A program made the position numbers and the translations under genes. Shown here one piece after another: positions 32,302 to 40,026 of a stretch of DNA of 64,000 bases. The notes under the pieces were generated by a model, which saw nothing but the letters and a program-made list of their open reading frames with translations, was not told the DNA's origin and did no database searches. Every line of letters starts with the position of its first letter. Positions within the stretch are counted from its first letter, which is position 1. This DNA comes from Actinoallomurus vinaceus (GTDB lineage: Bacteria; Actinomycetota; Actinomycetes; Streptosporangiales; Streptosporangiaceae): contig NZ_BAABHK010000001.1 in assembly GCF_039542055.1 (NCBI RefSeq), forward strand, positions 682,001-746,000, read 5' to 3'.

Positions 32302-32400
32302 GTGGGCTCTGTCATCAAGAAGCGTCGTAAGCGCATGGCCAAGAAGAAGCACCGTAAGCTGCTGAAGAAGACGCGCATCCAGCGTCGCAACAAGAAGTAA
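32302..32400 (+). CDS. Small ribosomal subunit protein bS22 (AURKAIP1/COX24 domain)
   Basis: A 32-residue, extremely basic protein: it begins MGSVIKKRRKRMAKKKHRKL and ends KTRIQRRNKK. This is the AURKAIP1/COX24-domain protein identified as bS22 in mycobacterial ribosomes, where it sits near the decoding centre. GTG 32302 follows GAGGG. It lies between the small HTH gene and the epimerase, its standard actinobacterial location. It is easily missed because of its size. Confidence 0.9.
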   Translation: MGSVIKKRRKRMAKKKHRKLLKKTRIQRRNKK

Positions 32401-32429
32401 CGCAGCCGTCCACGGATGGGGGGACACCG

Positions 32430-33488
32430 GTGCCTTCGACGCGTCCCTCCGCGAGCGCAGCGCCAGGCCCCGGTTCGAGCCGGGTGGTCCTGGTCACCGG
32501 CGTGTCCCGGTTCCTCGGAGCACGGGTGGCCGACGCGCTGCAGGCCGAGCCGAGCATCGAGCGGGTCATCGGCGTCGACACCGTGCCGCCCGCGGCGCCC
32601 CTCGGGCGCACCGAGTTCGTCCGGGTCGACATCCGCACGCCGAGCATCGCGAAGGTCATAGATTCGGCGCGGGTGGACACGGTCGTGCACCTCAACCTGG
32701 TGACCATGACCGCGGCCGCGCGGATGACGACCAAGGAAGTCAACGTCATCGGCACGATGCAGCTGCTGGCCGCCTGCCAGCGGTCGGCGGCCATGCGCAA
32801 GCTCGTGGTGCGCTCGTCCGCGGCGGTGTACGGCTCGTCGCCTCGCGACCCGGCCGTGTTCACCGAGCGGGACGAGCCGGTGGCCCCGCCGACGCACGGC
32901 TATGCCAAGGACGCGGTCGAGGTCGAGGGGTACGTCCGTGGCCTGGCCCGGCGCCGCTCCGACCTGACGGTCTCCGTGCTGCGCTTCGCCAACTTCCTCG
33001 GCCCCAACGTCGACAATCCGCTGAGCCGCTACTTCCAGATGCCGGTGGTGGCGACGGTGTTCGGCTACGACCCGCGCCTGCAGTTCATCCACGAGGACGA
33101 CGGGGTCGAGATCCTGCGCCGGATGGCCGTGGAGGACCATCCCGGCACCTTCAACGCGGCCGGCGACGGCGTCGTGCTGCTCTCCCAGGCCCTGCGCCGG
33201 GCCGGGCGGCCCATCCTGCCGCTCCCGGCGCCCGCCGTGCAGACGCTCGGCGACGTCGGCCGCAGGTTCGGCGGGCTGAAGGGCTTCTCGCCCGAGATGC
33301 TGCGCTGGCTGACGTACGGCCGGGTGATCGACACGACCCGCTTGACGAACGAGCTCTCGTGGCGCCCGAAGTACAGCTCCGAAGAGGCATTCGCGGATTT
33401 CGCCGATTCGCAGGGGCTCGGCCACAACCTCCCGACAGGAATCTTTGACCTGGTCACCGGCGGGGTAAGGGGCTTCAGCAGGAGGTGA
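32430..33488 (+). CDS. NAD-dependent epimerase/dehydratase family protein
   Basis: A 352-residue extended-SDR protein. The nucleotide motif is VVLVTGVSRFLGARVADAL (variant of GxxGxxG), and the active-site segments are VVRSSAAVYGSSPRDPAVF and the YxxxK pair in HGYAKDAVEVEGYV. LRFANFLGPNVDNPLSRYF and GTFNAAGDGVVLLSQ are typical of the conserved actinobacterial family encoded beside the acyltransferase below. GTG 32430 follows a GGGGGG tract. A role in lipid or sugar modification is possible; the substrate is unknown. Confidence 0.88.
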   Translation: MPSTRPSASAAPGPGSSRVVLVTGVSRFLGARVADALQAEPSIERVIGVDTVPPAAPLGRTEFVRVDIRTPSIAKVIDSARVDTVVHLNLVTMTAAARMTTKEVNVIGTMQLLAACQRSAAMRKLVVRSSAAVYGSSPRDPAVFTERDEPVAPPTHGYAKDAVEVEGYVRGLARRRSDLTVSVLRFANFLGPNVDNPLSRYFQMPVVATVFGYDPRLQFIHEDDGVEILRRMAVEDHPGTFNAAGDGVVLLSQALRRAGRPILPLPAPAVQTLGDVGRRFGGLKGFSPEMLRWLTYGRVIDTTRLTNELSWRPKYSSEEAFADFADSQGLGHNLPTGIFDLVTGGVRGFSRR

Positions 33489-33498
33489 CCACGATCTG

Positions 33499-34428
33499 AT
33501 GTCCGAGGAAGCGAGAGCGGAGATGCGCCACGAGGCCGAGGTGATCCCGCTCCACGGCGACAGGCCCGACCGCGGTACCGAGCCGCCGGGAGAGCTCGAG
33601 CAGAGGATCGCGGGGGCGCTCCGGTTCGTGCGCCACCGGCTGAACGGCGACTACCAGGTCGACGAGTTCGGCTTCGACCCGGAGCTGAACGACCGCCTGC
33701 TGATGCCGCTGGCCCGGCAGCTGTACGAGCGATGGTTCCGCGCCGAGATGTTCGGGTTGGAGAACGTCCCCGACGAGGGACCCGCCCTGGTCGTCGGCAA
33801 CCACTCCGGCACGCTGCCGCTGGACGGTGTCATGCTGCAGGTCGGGCTGCACGACCACCACCCGGCAAAGCGCAACCTGCGCCTCCTCGGCGCCGACCTC
33901 GTCTACCAGATCCCGGTCCTGGCCCACCTCGCCCGCAAGAGCGGCCACACGCTGGCCTGCCAGGCCGACGCCGCGCGCCTGCTGGCAAAGCGCGAACTGG
34001 TCGGGGTGTTCCCCGAAGGGTTCAAGGGCGTCGGCAAGCCGTACAGCCAGCGGTACAAGCTCCAGCGGTTCGGCAGGGGCGGGTTCGTCGCCACCGCGCT
34101 GCGCGCCCAGGTGCCGATCATCCCGGCCGCGATCGTCGGCGCGGAGGAGATCTACCCGAAGATCGCCGACCTGCGGTCGATCGCCCGGCTCTTCGGCCTG
34201 CCGTACTTCCCGATCACGCCGACGTGGCCGATGTTCGGGCTGCTCGGCCTGGTGCCGCTGCCCTCCAAGTGGATCATCGCGTTCGGCGAGCCGATCATGA
34301 CGGACGAGTACGACCCCGAGCAGGCCGACGACCACATGACCGTGCTCAACCTGACCGACCAGGTCCGCGAGACGATCCAGAACATGCTGTACGACCTGCT
34401 CCGCCGTCGCGCCTCGATCTTCTTCTGA
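33499..34428 (+). CDS. Lysophospholipid acyltransferase family protein (PlsC-like)
   Basis: A 309-residue membrane-associated acyltransferase. The acyl-acceptor motif is ALVVGNHSGTLPLDG (His with a downstream Asp, spacing longer than the canonical HxxxxD), block III is LVGVFPEGFKGVGKPYSQRYKLQRFGRGGF, and block IV is VPIIPAAIVGAEE. It lies 10 bp after the epimerase and is probably cotranscribed. It likely transfers an acyl chain to a glycerophospholipid or a related lipid. The FPEGFKG/RYKLQRF variant is specific to this actinobacterial group. Confidence 0.85.
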   Translation: MSEEARAEMRHEAEVIPLHGDRPDRGTEPPGELEQRIAGALRFVRHRLNGDYQVDEFGFDPELNDRLLMPLARQLYERWFRAEMFGLENVPDEGPALVVGNHSGTLPLDGVMLQVGLHDHHPAKRNLRLLGADLVYQIPVLAHLARKSGHTLACQADAARLLAKRELVGVFPEGFKGVGKPYSQRYKLQRFGRGGFVATALRAQVPIIPAAIVGAEEIYPKIADLRSIARLFGLPYFPITPTWPMFGLLGLVPLPSKWIIAFGEPIMTDEYDPEQADDHMTVLNLTDQVRETIQNMLYDLLRRRASIFF

Positions 34429-34721
34429 CCGAGCCGGCGGGGCCGGCGCGAAAAAAGGCGCGGGTCACCACCATGGAGGCGACCTGTAAAGGCCAGCCGG
34501 CGACGCGATCGTGGCGACAGTGGCTGGCGGGCAGCGCGCTGCACTAGTGGAATACGCGCGGGCTGCCGTTGGACGCTCGGCGACCGCGAACCCGCATCTC
34601 CGTATGTAGATCACTGCGCGGCCGGCGTTCAGCTGCTGGCGTGAGATCCCCGCAGTAACTCGCAATAGCGCACCGCGAAGCTGCCCAGGTGACGTTGCTC
34701 GCGTTGTGGGTGTCGCCCGTG
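34429..34721. other. Gap with no gene recognised
   Basis: This 293-bp stretch between the acyltransferase and the convergent XRE gene is less ordered in base use than its surroundings. It has a short run of A's at 34452-34457, several broken frames with no recognisable protein family, and no clear inverted repeats. It marks the left edge of the accessory block carrying the XRE regulator and aldo/keto reductases, and may be the scar of an insertion. Confidence 0.3.
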
Positions 34722-35609
34722 TCAGCTGGCTGGGTTGTGTGTCTCGTCGGGGGCGTGCGGCCCGGCGGTGGAGGTGCTGGTCCAGCTGGAGAGGATGTTG
34801 AGGGCCTCGGCGGAGCGGGAGGCGGGTTCGGGGGTGTAGATGACGATCGTCTGGTCGGGGTCGCCTTCGACGGCCAGGACCACGTAGTCGAGGGTGAGGT
34901 CGCCGACGAGCGGGTGGCGCAGGCGTTTGGTTCCGGTGGTGTGGGCGAGGACATCGTGGTCGGCCCACATGCGGCGGAAGGTGCCGCTGTGCAGGGACAG
35001 CTCACCGATCAGTTCGGTGAGCTGTGGGTCGTCTGGCTGGCGTCCGGAGTACAGGCGCAGCGTGGCCACGCAGTCGCCGGCGACCCGCTCCCAGTCGGTG
35101 TACAGCGTGCGGGCGGTTTCGTCGAGGAAGACGAAGCGGGCGGCGTTACGTTCGCGGTGGGGTCGGGCTTCGAAGTCGGTGATGAGGGCGTAGCCGAGTC
35201 GGTTGGCCGTCAGGACGTCCATGCGTCGCCCCAGGACCATGGCGGGGACACTGAGTGATTCCAGGGCTCGATAGACGGCCGGGCGGACCCTTTGCGGGGC
35301 GAGCGGTCGCTTGCGGCGAGTCCGGGCCGCAGTGGGCTGGGCGAGATCGAAGAGGTGGGCGCGTTCGGTGTCGTCCAGTTGCAGGGCGCGGGCGACGGCC
35401 TCCAGAACGGTTTCGGAGACGCCCCGGGTGTGGCCCCGCTCCAGGCGGATGTAGTAGTCGACGCTGACCCCGGCGAGTTGGGCGGCTTCCTCGCGGCGCA
35501 GTCCCGGCACCCGGCGGGCGCCCGGGTGCGGGGCGATGCCGGCCTGCTCGGGGGTGATCCGTGCCCGGCGGGTGCGCAGGAACTCACGGATCTCGGTACT
35601 GCGGTCCAT
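34722..35609 (-). CDS. XRE family regulator with MmyB-like ligand domain
   Basis: A 295-residue regulator. The N-terminal Cro/C1-type HTH includes RVPGLRREEAAQLAGVSVDYYIRLERGHTRGVSETVLEAVARALQL, the signature of the actinobacterial MmyB-like group, and the C-terminal PAS-like MmyB domain contains MDVLTANRLGYALITDF, RTLYTDWERVAGDCVATLRL and a terminal TPEPASRSAEALNILSSW. ATG 35609 gives the usual start MDRSTEIREFLRTRRA. Such regulators usually sit beside oxidoreductases and respond to small ligands; here an SDR remnant and an aldo/keto reductase lie divergently. Confidence 0.88.
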   Translation of the reverse strand: MDRSTEIREFLRTRRARITPEQAGIAPHPGARRVPGLRREEAAQLAGVSVDYYIRLERGHTRGVSETVLEAVARALQLDDTERAHLFDLAQPTAARTRRKRPLAPQRVRPAVYRALESLSVPAMVLGRRMDVLTANRLGYALITDFEARPHRERNAARFVFLDETARTLYTDWERVAGDCVATLRLYSGRQPDDPQLTELIGELSLHSGTFRRMWADHDVLAHTTGTKRLRHPLVGDLTLDYVVLAVEGDPDQTIVIYTPEPASRSAEALNILSSWTSTSTAGPHAPDETHNPAS

Positions 35610-35755
35610 GCGTCCACCGTACGGCGGGTCCCGGCTGGTCGGGGCCATGGAGGGGGTACTGGCAGACCCCCGGTGGAGCGGTACCCCGCACGGGGGTCCG
35701 GGCGGGGCTGTCGGGTGGTTGTCTGGATAGCGGACCCGCTGAGCGGCATGAGCGG

Positions 35756-35857
35756 CTCGACCCGGCTGACATTGCCGAGGGGATCGCCTACATCGTGACC
35801 TGGCCTCGGCACGCCTCGATCGCCGAACCCTCGGTTATGCCCACCGACCAGGCCTGA
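35756..35857 (+). pseudogene. C-terminal remnant of an SDR oxidoreductase
   Basis: Just before the first aldo/keto reductase, the frame ending at the TGA 35855-35857 reads LDPADIAEGIAYIVTWPRHA then SIAEPSVMPTDQA. This is the standard C-terminus of classical SDRs (ADIAEAIxYxVxxPxHVxIxExxVxPTxQ). The Rossmann domain and active site are absent, so about 200 residues have been deleted. It sits where XRE-controlled SDR genes normally lie. Confidence 0.7.
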
Positions 35858-35882
35858 CGGCCGCCACGACAAGGAGTATCCG

Positions 35883-36863
35883 ATGAAACACGTATCCCTG
35901 GGTGGGCTTGATGTCTCTCGCATCGGCCTGGGGGCCATGACCATGGCCGGCACCTACACGACGGGCGGGGGACTCGATGACGCAGAGTCGATCCGCACCA
36001 TCCACCGGGCGCTGGGCCTCGGGGTCACCCACATCGACACCGCCGAGATCTACGGCCCCTTCCACAGCGAAGAAGTCGTTGGTAAGGCCATCAAGGGCCG
36101 GCGCGACGACGTTGTCGTGGCGACGAAGTTCGGTCTGGTCTCCCACTCCGGTGGCGGCCCCGGCGTTACCGACAGTAGCGCCGGCAACGTGAGGGCCGCG
36201 GTCGAAGGCTCGCTCAAGCGGCTCGGCACCGATTACATCGACCTCTACTACCAGCACCGCGTCGACCCGAACACTCCCATCGAGGAGACCGTCGGCGCGC
36301 TGGCCGAGCTGGTTGCCGAGGGCAAGGTGCGCCACATCGGGCTGTCCGAGGCCGGCCCCGAGACGATCCGCAGGGCGCACGCCGTGCATCCGGTGGCCGC
36401 GCTGCAGACGGAATACTCCCTGTGGACCCGCGACGTCGAGGCCAAGATCCTCCCGCTGCTGCGCGAGCTCGGTATCGGATTCGTTCCCTACTCGCCGCTC
36501 GGGCACGGTCTTCTGACCGGGCAGATCCGCACTGTCGACGATTTCGCCGATGACGACTGGCGCAAGACCAACCCGCGTTTCACCGGCGAGAACTTCCAAC
36601 GCAACCTGCGCATCGTCGACGAAGTGCAGGCCATCGGCGCCGAGATCGGAGCCACGCCGGCACAGACCGCGCTGGCGTGGCTGCTGACCCGCGGCGACGA
36701 CATCGCCCCCATCCCCGGAACCCGGCGGGTCTCGCGCGTCGAAGAAAACACCGCCGCCGACGGCATCGAACTCAGTGCCACTCAGCTCGACCGTTTGAAC
36801 AACCTCACCCCGGCCTCGGGCGAGCGCCACGACGAGGCGAACATGGCCAGCATCGACCGCTGA
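35883..36863 (+). CDS. Aldo/keto reductase (first of two)
   Basis: A 326-residue NADPH-dependent TIM-barrel oxidoreductase. The catalytic tetrad is visible: Asp and Tyr in IDTAEIYGPF, Lys in VVATKFG, and His in YYQHRVDP. C-terminal NADPH-binding residues appear in IPGTRRVSRVEENTAA. ATG 35883 is preceded by AAGGAG at 5 bp. It is divergent from the XRE regulator, with an SDR remnant between. It is clearly paralogous to the next gene. The natural substrate is unknown. Confidence 0.92.
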   Translation: MKHVSLGGLDVSRIGLGAMTMAGTYTTGGGLDDAESIRTIHRALGLGVTHIDTAEIYGPFHSEEVVGKAIKGRRDDVVVATKFGLVSHSGGGPGVTDSSAGNVRAAVEGSLKRLGTDYIDLYYQHRVDPNTPIEETVGALAELVAEGKVRHIGLSEAGPETIRRAHAVHPVAALQTEYSLWTRDVEAKILPLLRELGIGFVPYSPLGHGLLTGQIRTVDDFADDDWRKTNPRFTGENFQRNLRIVDEVQAIGAEIGATPAQTALAWLLTRGDDIAPIPGTRRVSRVEENTAADGIELSATQLDRLNNLTPASGERHDEANMASIDR

Positions 36864-36931
36864 ACACCGTCGCCCGGCCGGCCGCAGAACTGGCGGCAGC
36901 TCGAACCTGTGCACTTCTGAGCCCGGCTTGA

Positions 36932-36949
36932 CTTAGAGCGCGCTCTAAG
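36932..36949. promoter_or_regulatory. 18-bp perfect palindrome overlapping a -35 element (MerR-type)
   Basis: CTTAGAGCGCGCTCTAAG (36932-36949) is a perfect palindrome beginning inside TTGACT (36928-36933), a good -35 hexamer, 16 bp before the ATG of the second aldo/keto reductase. TTGAC followed by an AGAG/CTCT palindrome is the usual form of MerR-family (AdhR/NmlR-like) operators at aldo/keto reductase genes. No merR gene lies in the window's vicinity, so the regulator would be encoded elsewhere. Confidence 0.6.
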
Positions 36950-36965
36950 GGGGAGTCTGGTCGCC

Positions 36966-37937
36966 ATGGAGAAGAGAAGACTGGGCACGCAGGGACTCGA
37001 AGTGTCGGCGCTCGGCCTGGGCTGCATGGGCATGACCTGGGCGTACGGTCAGGGCGACGACCAGGAGTCCACCGCCACGATCCACCGGGCGCTGGAGCTC
37101 GGCTGTGACTTCTTCGACACGGCCGAGATCTACGGCCCCTGGACCAACGAGGAGCTCCTCGGCCGGGCGCTGAGCGGCCGCCGTGACGAGGCGGTCATCG
37201 CCACGAAGTTCGGCTGGGACATCGACGAGAACGGCGAGCGTCAGGGCCTGAACAGCCGTCCCGAGCACATCAAGCAGGTGCTGGAGCAGCAGCTGCGGCG
37301 TCTCGGCACCGACCACGTCGACCTGCTCTACCAGCACCGCGTCGACCCGGAGGTGCCGATCGAGGACGTCGCCGGCACCGTCGGCGAGCTGGTCCAGGAG
37401 GGCAAGGTCCGGTTCTTCGGCCTGTCCGAGGCCGGCGCGGAGACGATCCGCCGGGCCCACGCCGCGTTCCCCGTGTCGGCACTGCAGTCGGAGTACTCGC
37501 TGTGGGAGCGGGCACTGGACGACGAGATCCTGCCGGCCATCCGGGAGCTCGGCATCGGCCTCGTGCCGTACTCGCCGCTCGGGCGCGGTTTCCTGACCGG
37601 CGACGTCCGCCGGGCCGAGGAGTACGGGGAGGACGACTACCGTCGCAACGACCCGCGCTTCCAGGGCGCCAACTACGACGCCAACGTCAAGGCCGCGGAG
37701 GCCGTCCGGGAGATGGCCGCGAGCAAGGGCGTGACGGCGGCGCAGCTGGCCCTGGCCTGGCTGCTGCACCAGGGGCAGGACGTCGCGCCGATCCCCGGCA
37801 CCAAGCGGCGTGCGAGGCTCGAGGAGAACCTCGCCGCCGCCGAGATCAAGCTCAGCGAGGCGGAGCTGAAGGAGCTGGAGCTGCCGGTCGCCGGCGCCCG
37901 CTACCCGGAGGCCATGCTGCGCCTCAGCGGCCGCTGA
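36966..37937 (+). CDS. Aldo/keto reductase (second of two)
   Basis: A 323-residue NADPH-dependent aldo/keto reductase of the AKR13/YakC-like type. It has the tetrad DTAEIYGPW (Asp, Tyr), VIATKFGW (Lys) and YQHRVDPEVPIEDV (His), and the C-terminal cofactor site IPGTKRRARLEENLAA. ATG 36966 follows the palindromic promoter; GGGGGAG serves as ribosome-binding site. A strong terminator follows, so it is probably monocistronic. Induction by electrophiles is a family-level guess from the MerR-type operator. Confidence 0.93.
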   Translation: MEKRRLGTQGLEVSALGLGCMGMTWAYGQGDDQESTATIHRALELGCDFFDTAEIYGPWTNEELLGRALSGRRDEAVIATKFGWDIDENGERQGLNSRPEHIKQVLEQQLRRLGTDHVDLLYQHRVDPEVPIEDVAGTVGELVQEGKVRFFGLSEAGAETIRRAHAAFPVSALQSEYSLWERALDDEILPAIRELGIGLVPYSPLGRGFLTGDVRRAEEYGEDDYRRNDPRFQGANYDANVKAAEAVREMAASKGVTAAQLALAWLLHQGQDVAPIPGTKRRARLEENLAAAEIKLSEAELKELELPVAGARYPEAMLRLSGR

Positions 37938-37952
37938 GCGGACGCGACAGGG

Positions 37953-37996
37953 CCCGCCAGGGCGGCACCTCGGGGGTGCCTCGCCCCTGGCGGGCT
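37953..37996 (+). terminator. Terminator after the second aldo/keto reductase
   Basis: GCCCGCCAGGG (37953-37963) pairs perfectly with CCCTGGCGGGC (37986-37996), and GCACC/GGTGC (37966-37980) forms an inner stem. It lies 15 bp after the stop. Confidence 0.8.
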
Positions 37997-38140
37997 CCGT
38001 CGTCCTGGGAACGATGTCGTTACGTGGGGCCGGGTCGTGTCCGGCGCGCCGCGTCGTGCGTCGGGCCCGGGGTCGTTCACGGTGGCGGACGGCTCGCGGC
38101 GTGCCACGGCCCGGCCGTTGGTCGTCAGCCCGCACCCGGT

Positions 38141-38335
38141 TCAGCGCGGCTGGGGTCGTGGCGGCGGAGGGTCATTCCGGCGGCGATGGCGCCTGCGGCG
38201 GCTCAGCGGTCGCGGTGGTGACGGAGGGCCGCTCCGGCGGCGATGGCGCCTGCGGGCACCCGCTGCGGCTCAGCGGTCGCGGTAGTGGCGGCGGAGCGCG
38301 ATGCCGGCGGCGACCCCGCCGACGAGGGCTCCGGC
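38141..38335. repeat. Tandem copies of the HAD phosphatase gene end
   Basis: On the minus strand the HAD gene ends AAGIALRRHYRDR-stop (stop at 38270-38272). Beyond it, at 38203, a copy reads AIAAGAALRHHRDR-stop, and at 38141 a further copy reads AIAAGMTLRRHDPSRA. Spacings are 67 and 62 bp. GGCGGCGATGGCGCCTGC is shared by the two downstream copies. These are three successive versions of one C-terminus, in a 332-bp gene-free gap. Confidence 0.75.
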
Positions 38336-39145
38336 TCCGGCGGCGGTCGGCAGCGCGACCATGGTGACCTTGCGGCCGGTGCGGAAGTCATGGACCGGCC
38401 AGCCGTGTTCGCGGGCGTGCTCGCGGAGGTCGGCGTCGGGGTTGACCGCGTGGGGATGGCCGACCGCGGTCAGCATCGGCAGGTCGTTGTAGGAGTCGCT
38501 GTACGCCGAGCAGCGCGACAGGTCCAGGCCCTCGCGCTTGGCGAGCGCCCGCACGGCACCGGCCTTGGCGGGGCCGTGCAGGAGGTGACCGACCAGCCGC
38601 CCGGTGTAGACGCCGTTCTCGGTCTCGGCGACGGTGCCGAGGGCGCCGGTCAGGCCGAGCCGGTGCGAGATGATCCGGGCGAGCTCGACCGGCGTGGCCG
38701 TGACGAGCCAGACCTGCTGGCCGGCGTCCAGGTGCTTGAGCGCGAGGGCACGCGTGCCGTGCCAGATCCGGTCGGCCATCTTCTCGTCGTAGATCTCCTC
38801 GCAGAGGCTGACGAGCTCGCTCACGCTGCGCCCGGCGACGAACGCCAGGGCGGCCTCGCGCGCGGTGCTGATGTGCTCGGCGTTCTCCGAGCCGCGCATC
38901 CGGAACGACGCCTGACCCAGCGCGAACAGCGCCAGGTCGCGGAAGGTGAACAGCTTGCGGGCGGCGAGGCCGCGCGCGAAGTGGTAGATCGACGCGCCTC
39001 GGATCAACGTGTTGTCGACGTCGAAGAACGCCGCGGCACCGGGATCGGGCACCGCAGGCGGCTCGTCGATCTCCGCAGCCGCCGCGGCCGCCTCACCTGC
39101 CAGTTCGGCGTCCTCGGCATCGTCACCCCATGGCCACAACCGCAT
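38270..39145 (-). CDS. HAD-IB family phosphatase (SerB-like)
   Basis: A 291-residue HAD hydrolase of the HAD-IB subfamily found beside acyltransferases in actinobacteria. Motif I is AAFFDVDNTLIRGAS (nucleophile and acid/base Asp), motif II is VWLVTATPVEL, and motif III/IV is CSAYSDSYNDLPMLTAVGHPHAVNPD. A hydrophobic C-terminal segment (MVALPTAAGAGALVGGVAAGIAL) suggests membrane anchoring. ATG 39145 is preferred for length; 39199 and 39220 are in-frame alternatives that would adjoin or overlap the sigma gene. Likely a lipid-phosphate or related phosphatase. Confidence 0.85.
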   Translation of the reverse strand: MRLWPWGDDAEDAELAGEAAAAAAEIDEPPAVPDPGAAAFFDVDNTLIRGASIYHFARGLAARKLFTFRDLALFALGQASFRMRGSENAEHISTAREAALAFVAGRSVSELVSLCEEIYDEKMADRIWHGTRALALKHLDAGQQVWLVTATPVELARIISHRLGLTGALGTVAETENGVYTGRLVGHLLHGPAKAGAVRALAKREGLDLSRCSAYSDSYNDLPMLTAVGHPHAVNPDADLREHAREHGWPVHDFRTGRKVTMVALPTAAGAGALVGGVAAGIALRRHYRDR

Positions 39146-39209
39146 GAGACGAGGGTAACCACTTTCGATCAGCCGTAATCGACAGGGACCGTCAGTCATC
39201 AGTGTCGCT

Positions 39210-39836
39210 TCAGTGAACATCGGGCGGGACGGACCGGGCGAGGGAGCGCACGGCGCGGTGCTGGAGCGCCTTGATCGCCCCGCTGTTCTTTCCCATGATC
39301 ACGGCGGTCTCGGCGACCGAGAGGCCGTGCAGGAACCGCAGGACGACGCACTCGCGCTGTTCCGAGCCCAGGGCCCGGACCGCCGAGAACAGCGCCCGGT
39401 GCGTGAAGGAGTCGAGGACGGCGCGCTCGGGGCCCTCCTCCCAGCGGTCCCCGTCATCGGGCTCCGCCGTGCAGATCTCGAGCCGGTACCGGCTGGACTT
39501 GAAGTGGTCCAGGACGAGATTGCGGGCGATGGTGACGAGCCAGGCGCCGAAGTCCTTGCCCTGCCAGGTGAACACGCTCATCCGGCGCAGCGCCCGCAGG
39601 AACGTCTCGCTGGTGAGGTCCTCGGCGAGGGGGTGTGCGCCGACGCGGTAGTAGACGTAGCGGTAGACGAGGTCGACGTAGCGGCCGTACAGGGCGGCGA
39701 AGGCGTCGGACTCGCCGGCCCGGGCCCGGAGCACGAGGTCACGCAGCTCGTCCTGGTCGTCGGCGGGTTTCGGGGCGACCGTGCCGCCGGTCGCCTCGGG
39801 GGACGCGAGAGGGGGATCGAGGGTGAGACTGCGCAT
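39210..39836 (-). CDS. ECF-type RNA polymerase sigma factor, BldN-like
   Basis: A 208-residue sigma factor with region 2 (AFAALYGRYVDLVYRYVYYRVG...AEDLTSETFLRALRRMSVFTWQGKDFGAWLVTIARNLVLDH) and region 4 (VRALGSEQRECVVLRFLHGLSVAETAVIMGKNSGAIKALQHRAVRSLAR). The sequence and the neighbourhood (acyltransferase, HAD, glutaredoxin, rex-hem) resemble BldN of Streptomyces, the developmental sigma factor. ATG 39836 has GAGGAG 6 bp upstream; a start at 39881 is possible. BldN is made with a long N-terminal extension; only about 33-48 residues precede region 2 here. No anti-sigma gene was recognised. Confidence 0.85.
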   Translation of the reverse strand: MRSLTLDPPLASPEATGGTVAPKPADDQDELRDLVLRARAGESDAFAALYGRYVDLVYRYVYYRVGAHPLAEDLTSETFLRALRRMSVFTWQGKDFGAWLVTIARNLVLDHFKSSRYRLEICTAEPDDGDRWEEGPERAVLDSFTHRALFSAVRALGSEQRECVVLRFLHGLSVAETAVIMGKNSGAIKALQHRAVRSLARSVPPDVH

Positions 39837-40026
39837 CCAGTACTCCTCGGTGCTGAGCGGCCACCGGATGTGTGCGGACATGCTAGATACCAGCGAGTAA
39901 CTATGGCAATGGCGGCCGATGACGAATCAGCTCGTATATCCGCTCATGCAGCGCATAGCGATTTCCGCGGGCGGACCGGGCGATCCGTTACCTGTCCACT
40001 CCAGTGATCGGGCACCATGGGGGGCG

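Noticed and set aside
32468..32484. tRNA T-arm-like sequence (CCCGGTTCGAGCCGGG)
   Set aside because: It lies in the coding start of the epimerase gene, and no acceptor, D or anticodon arms can be folded around it.
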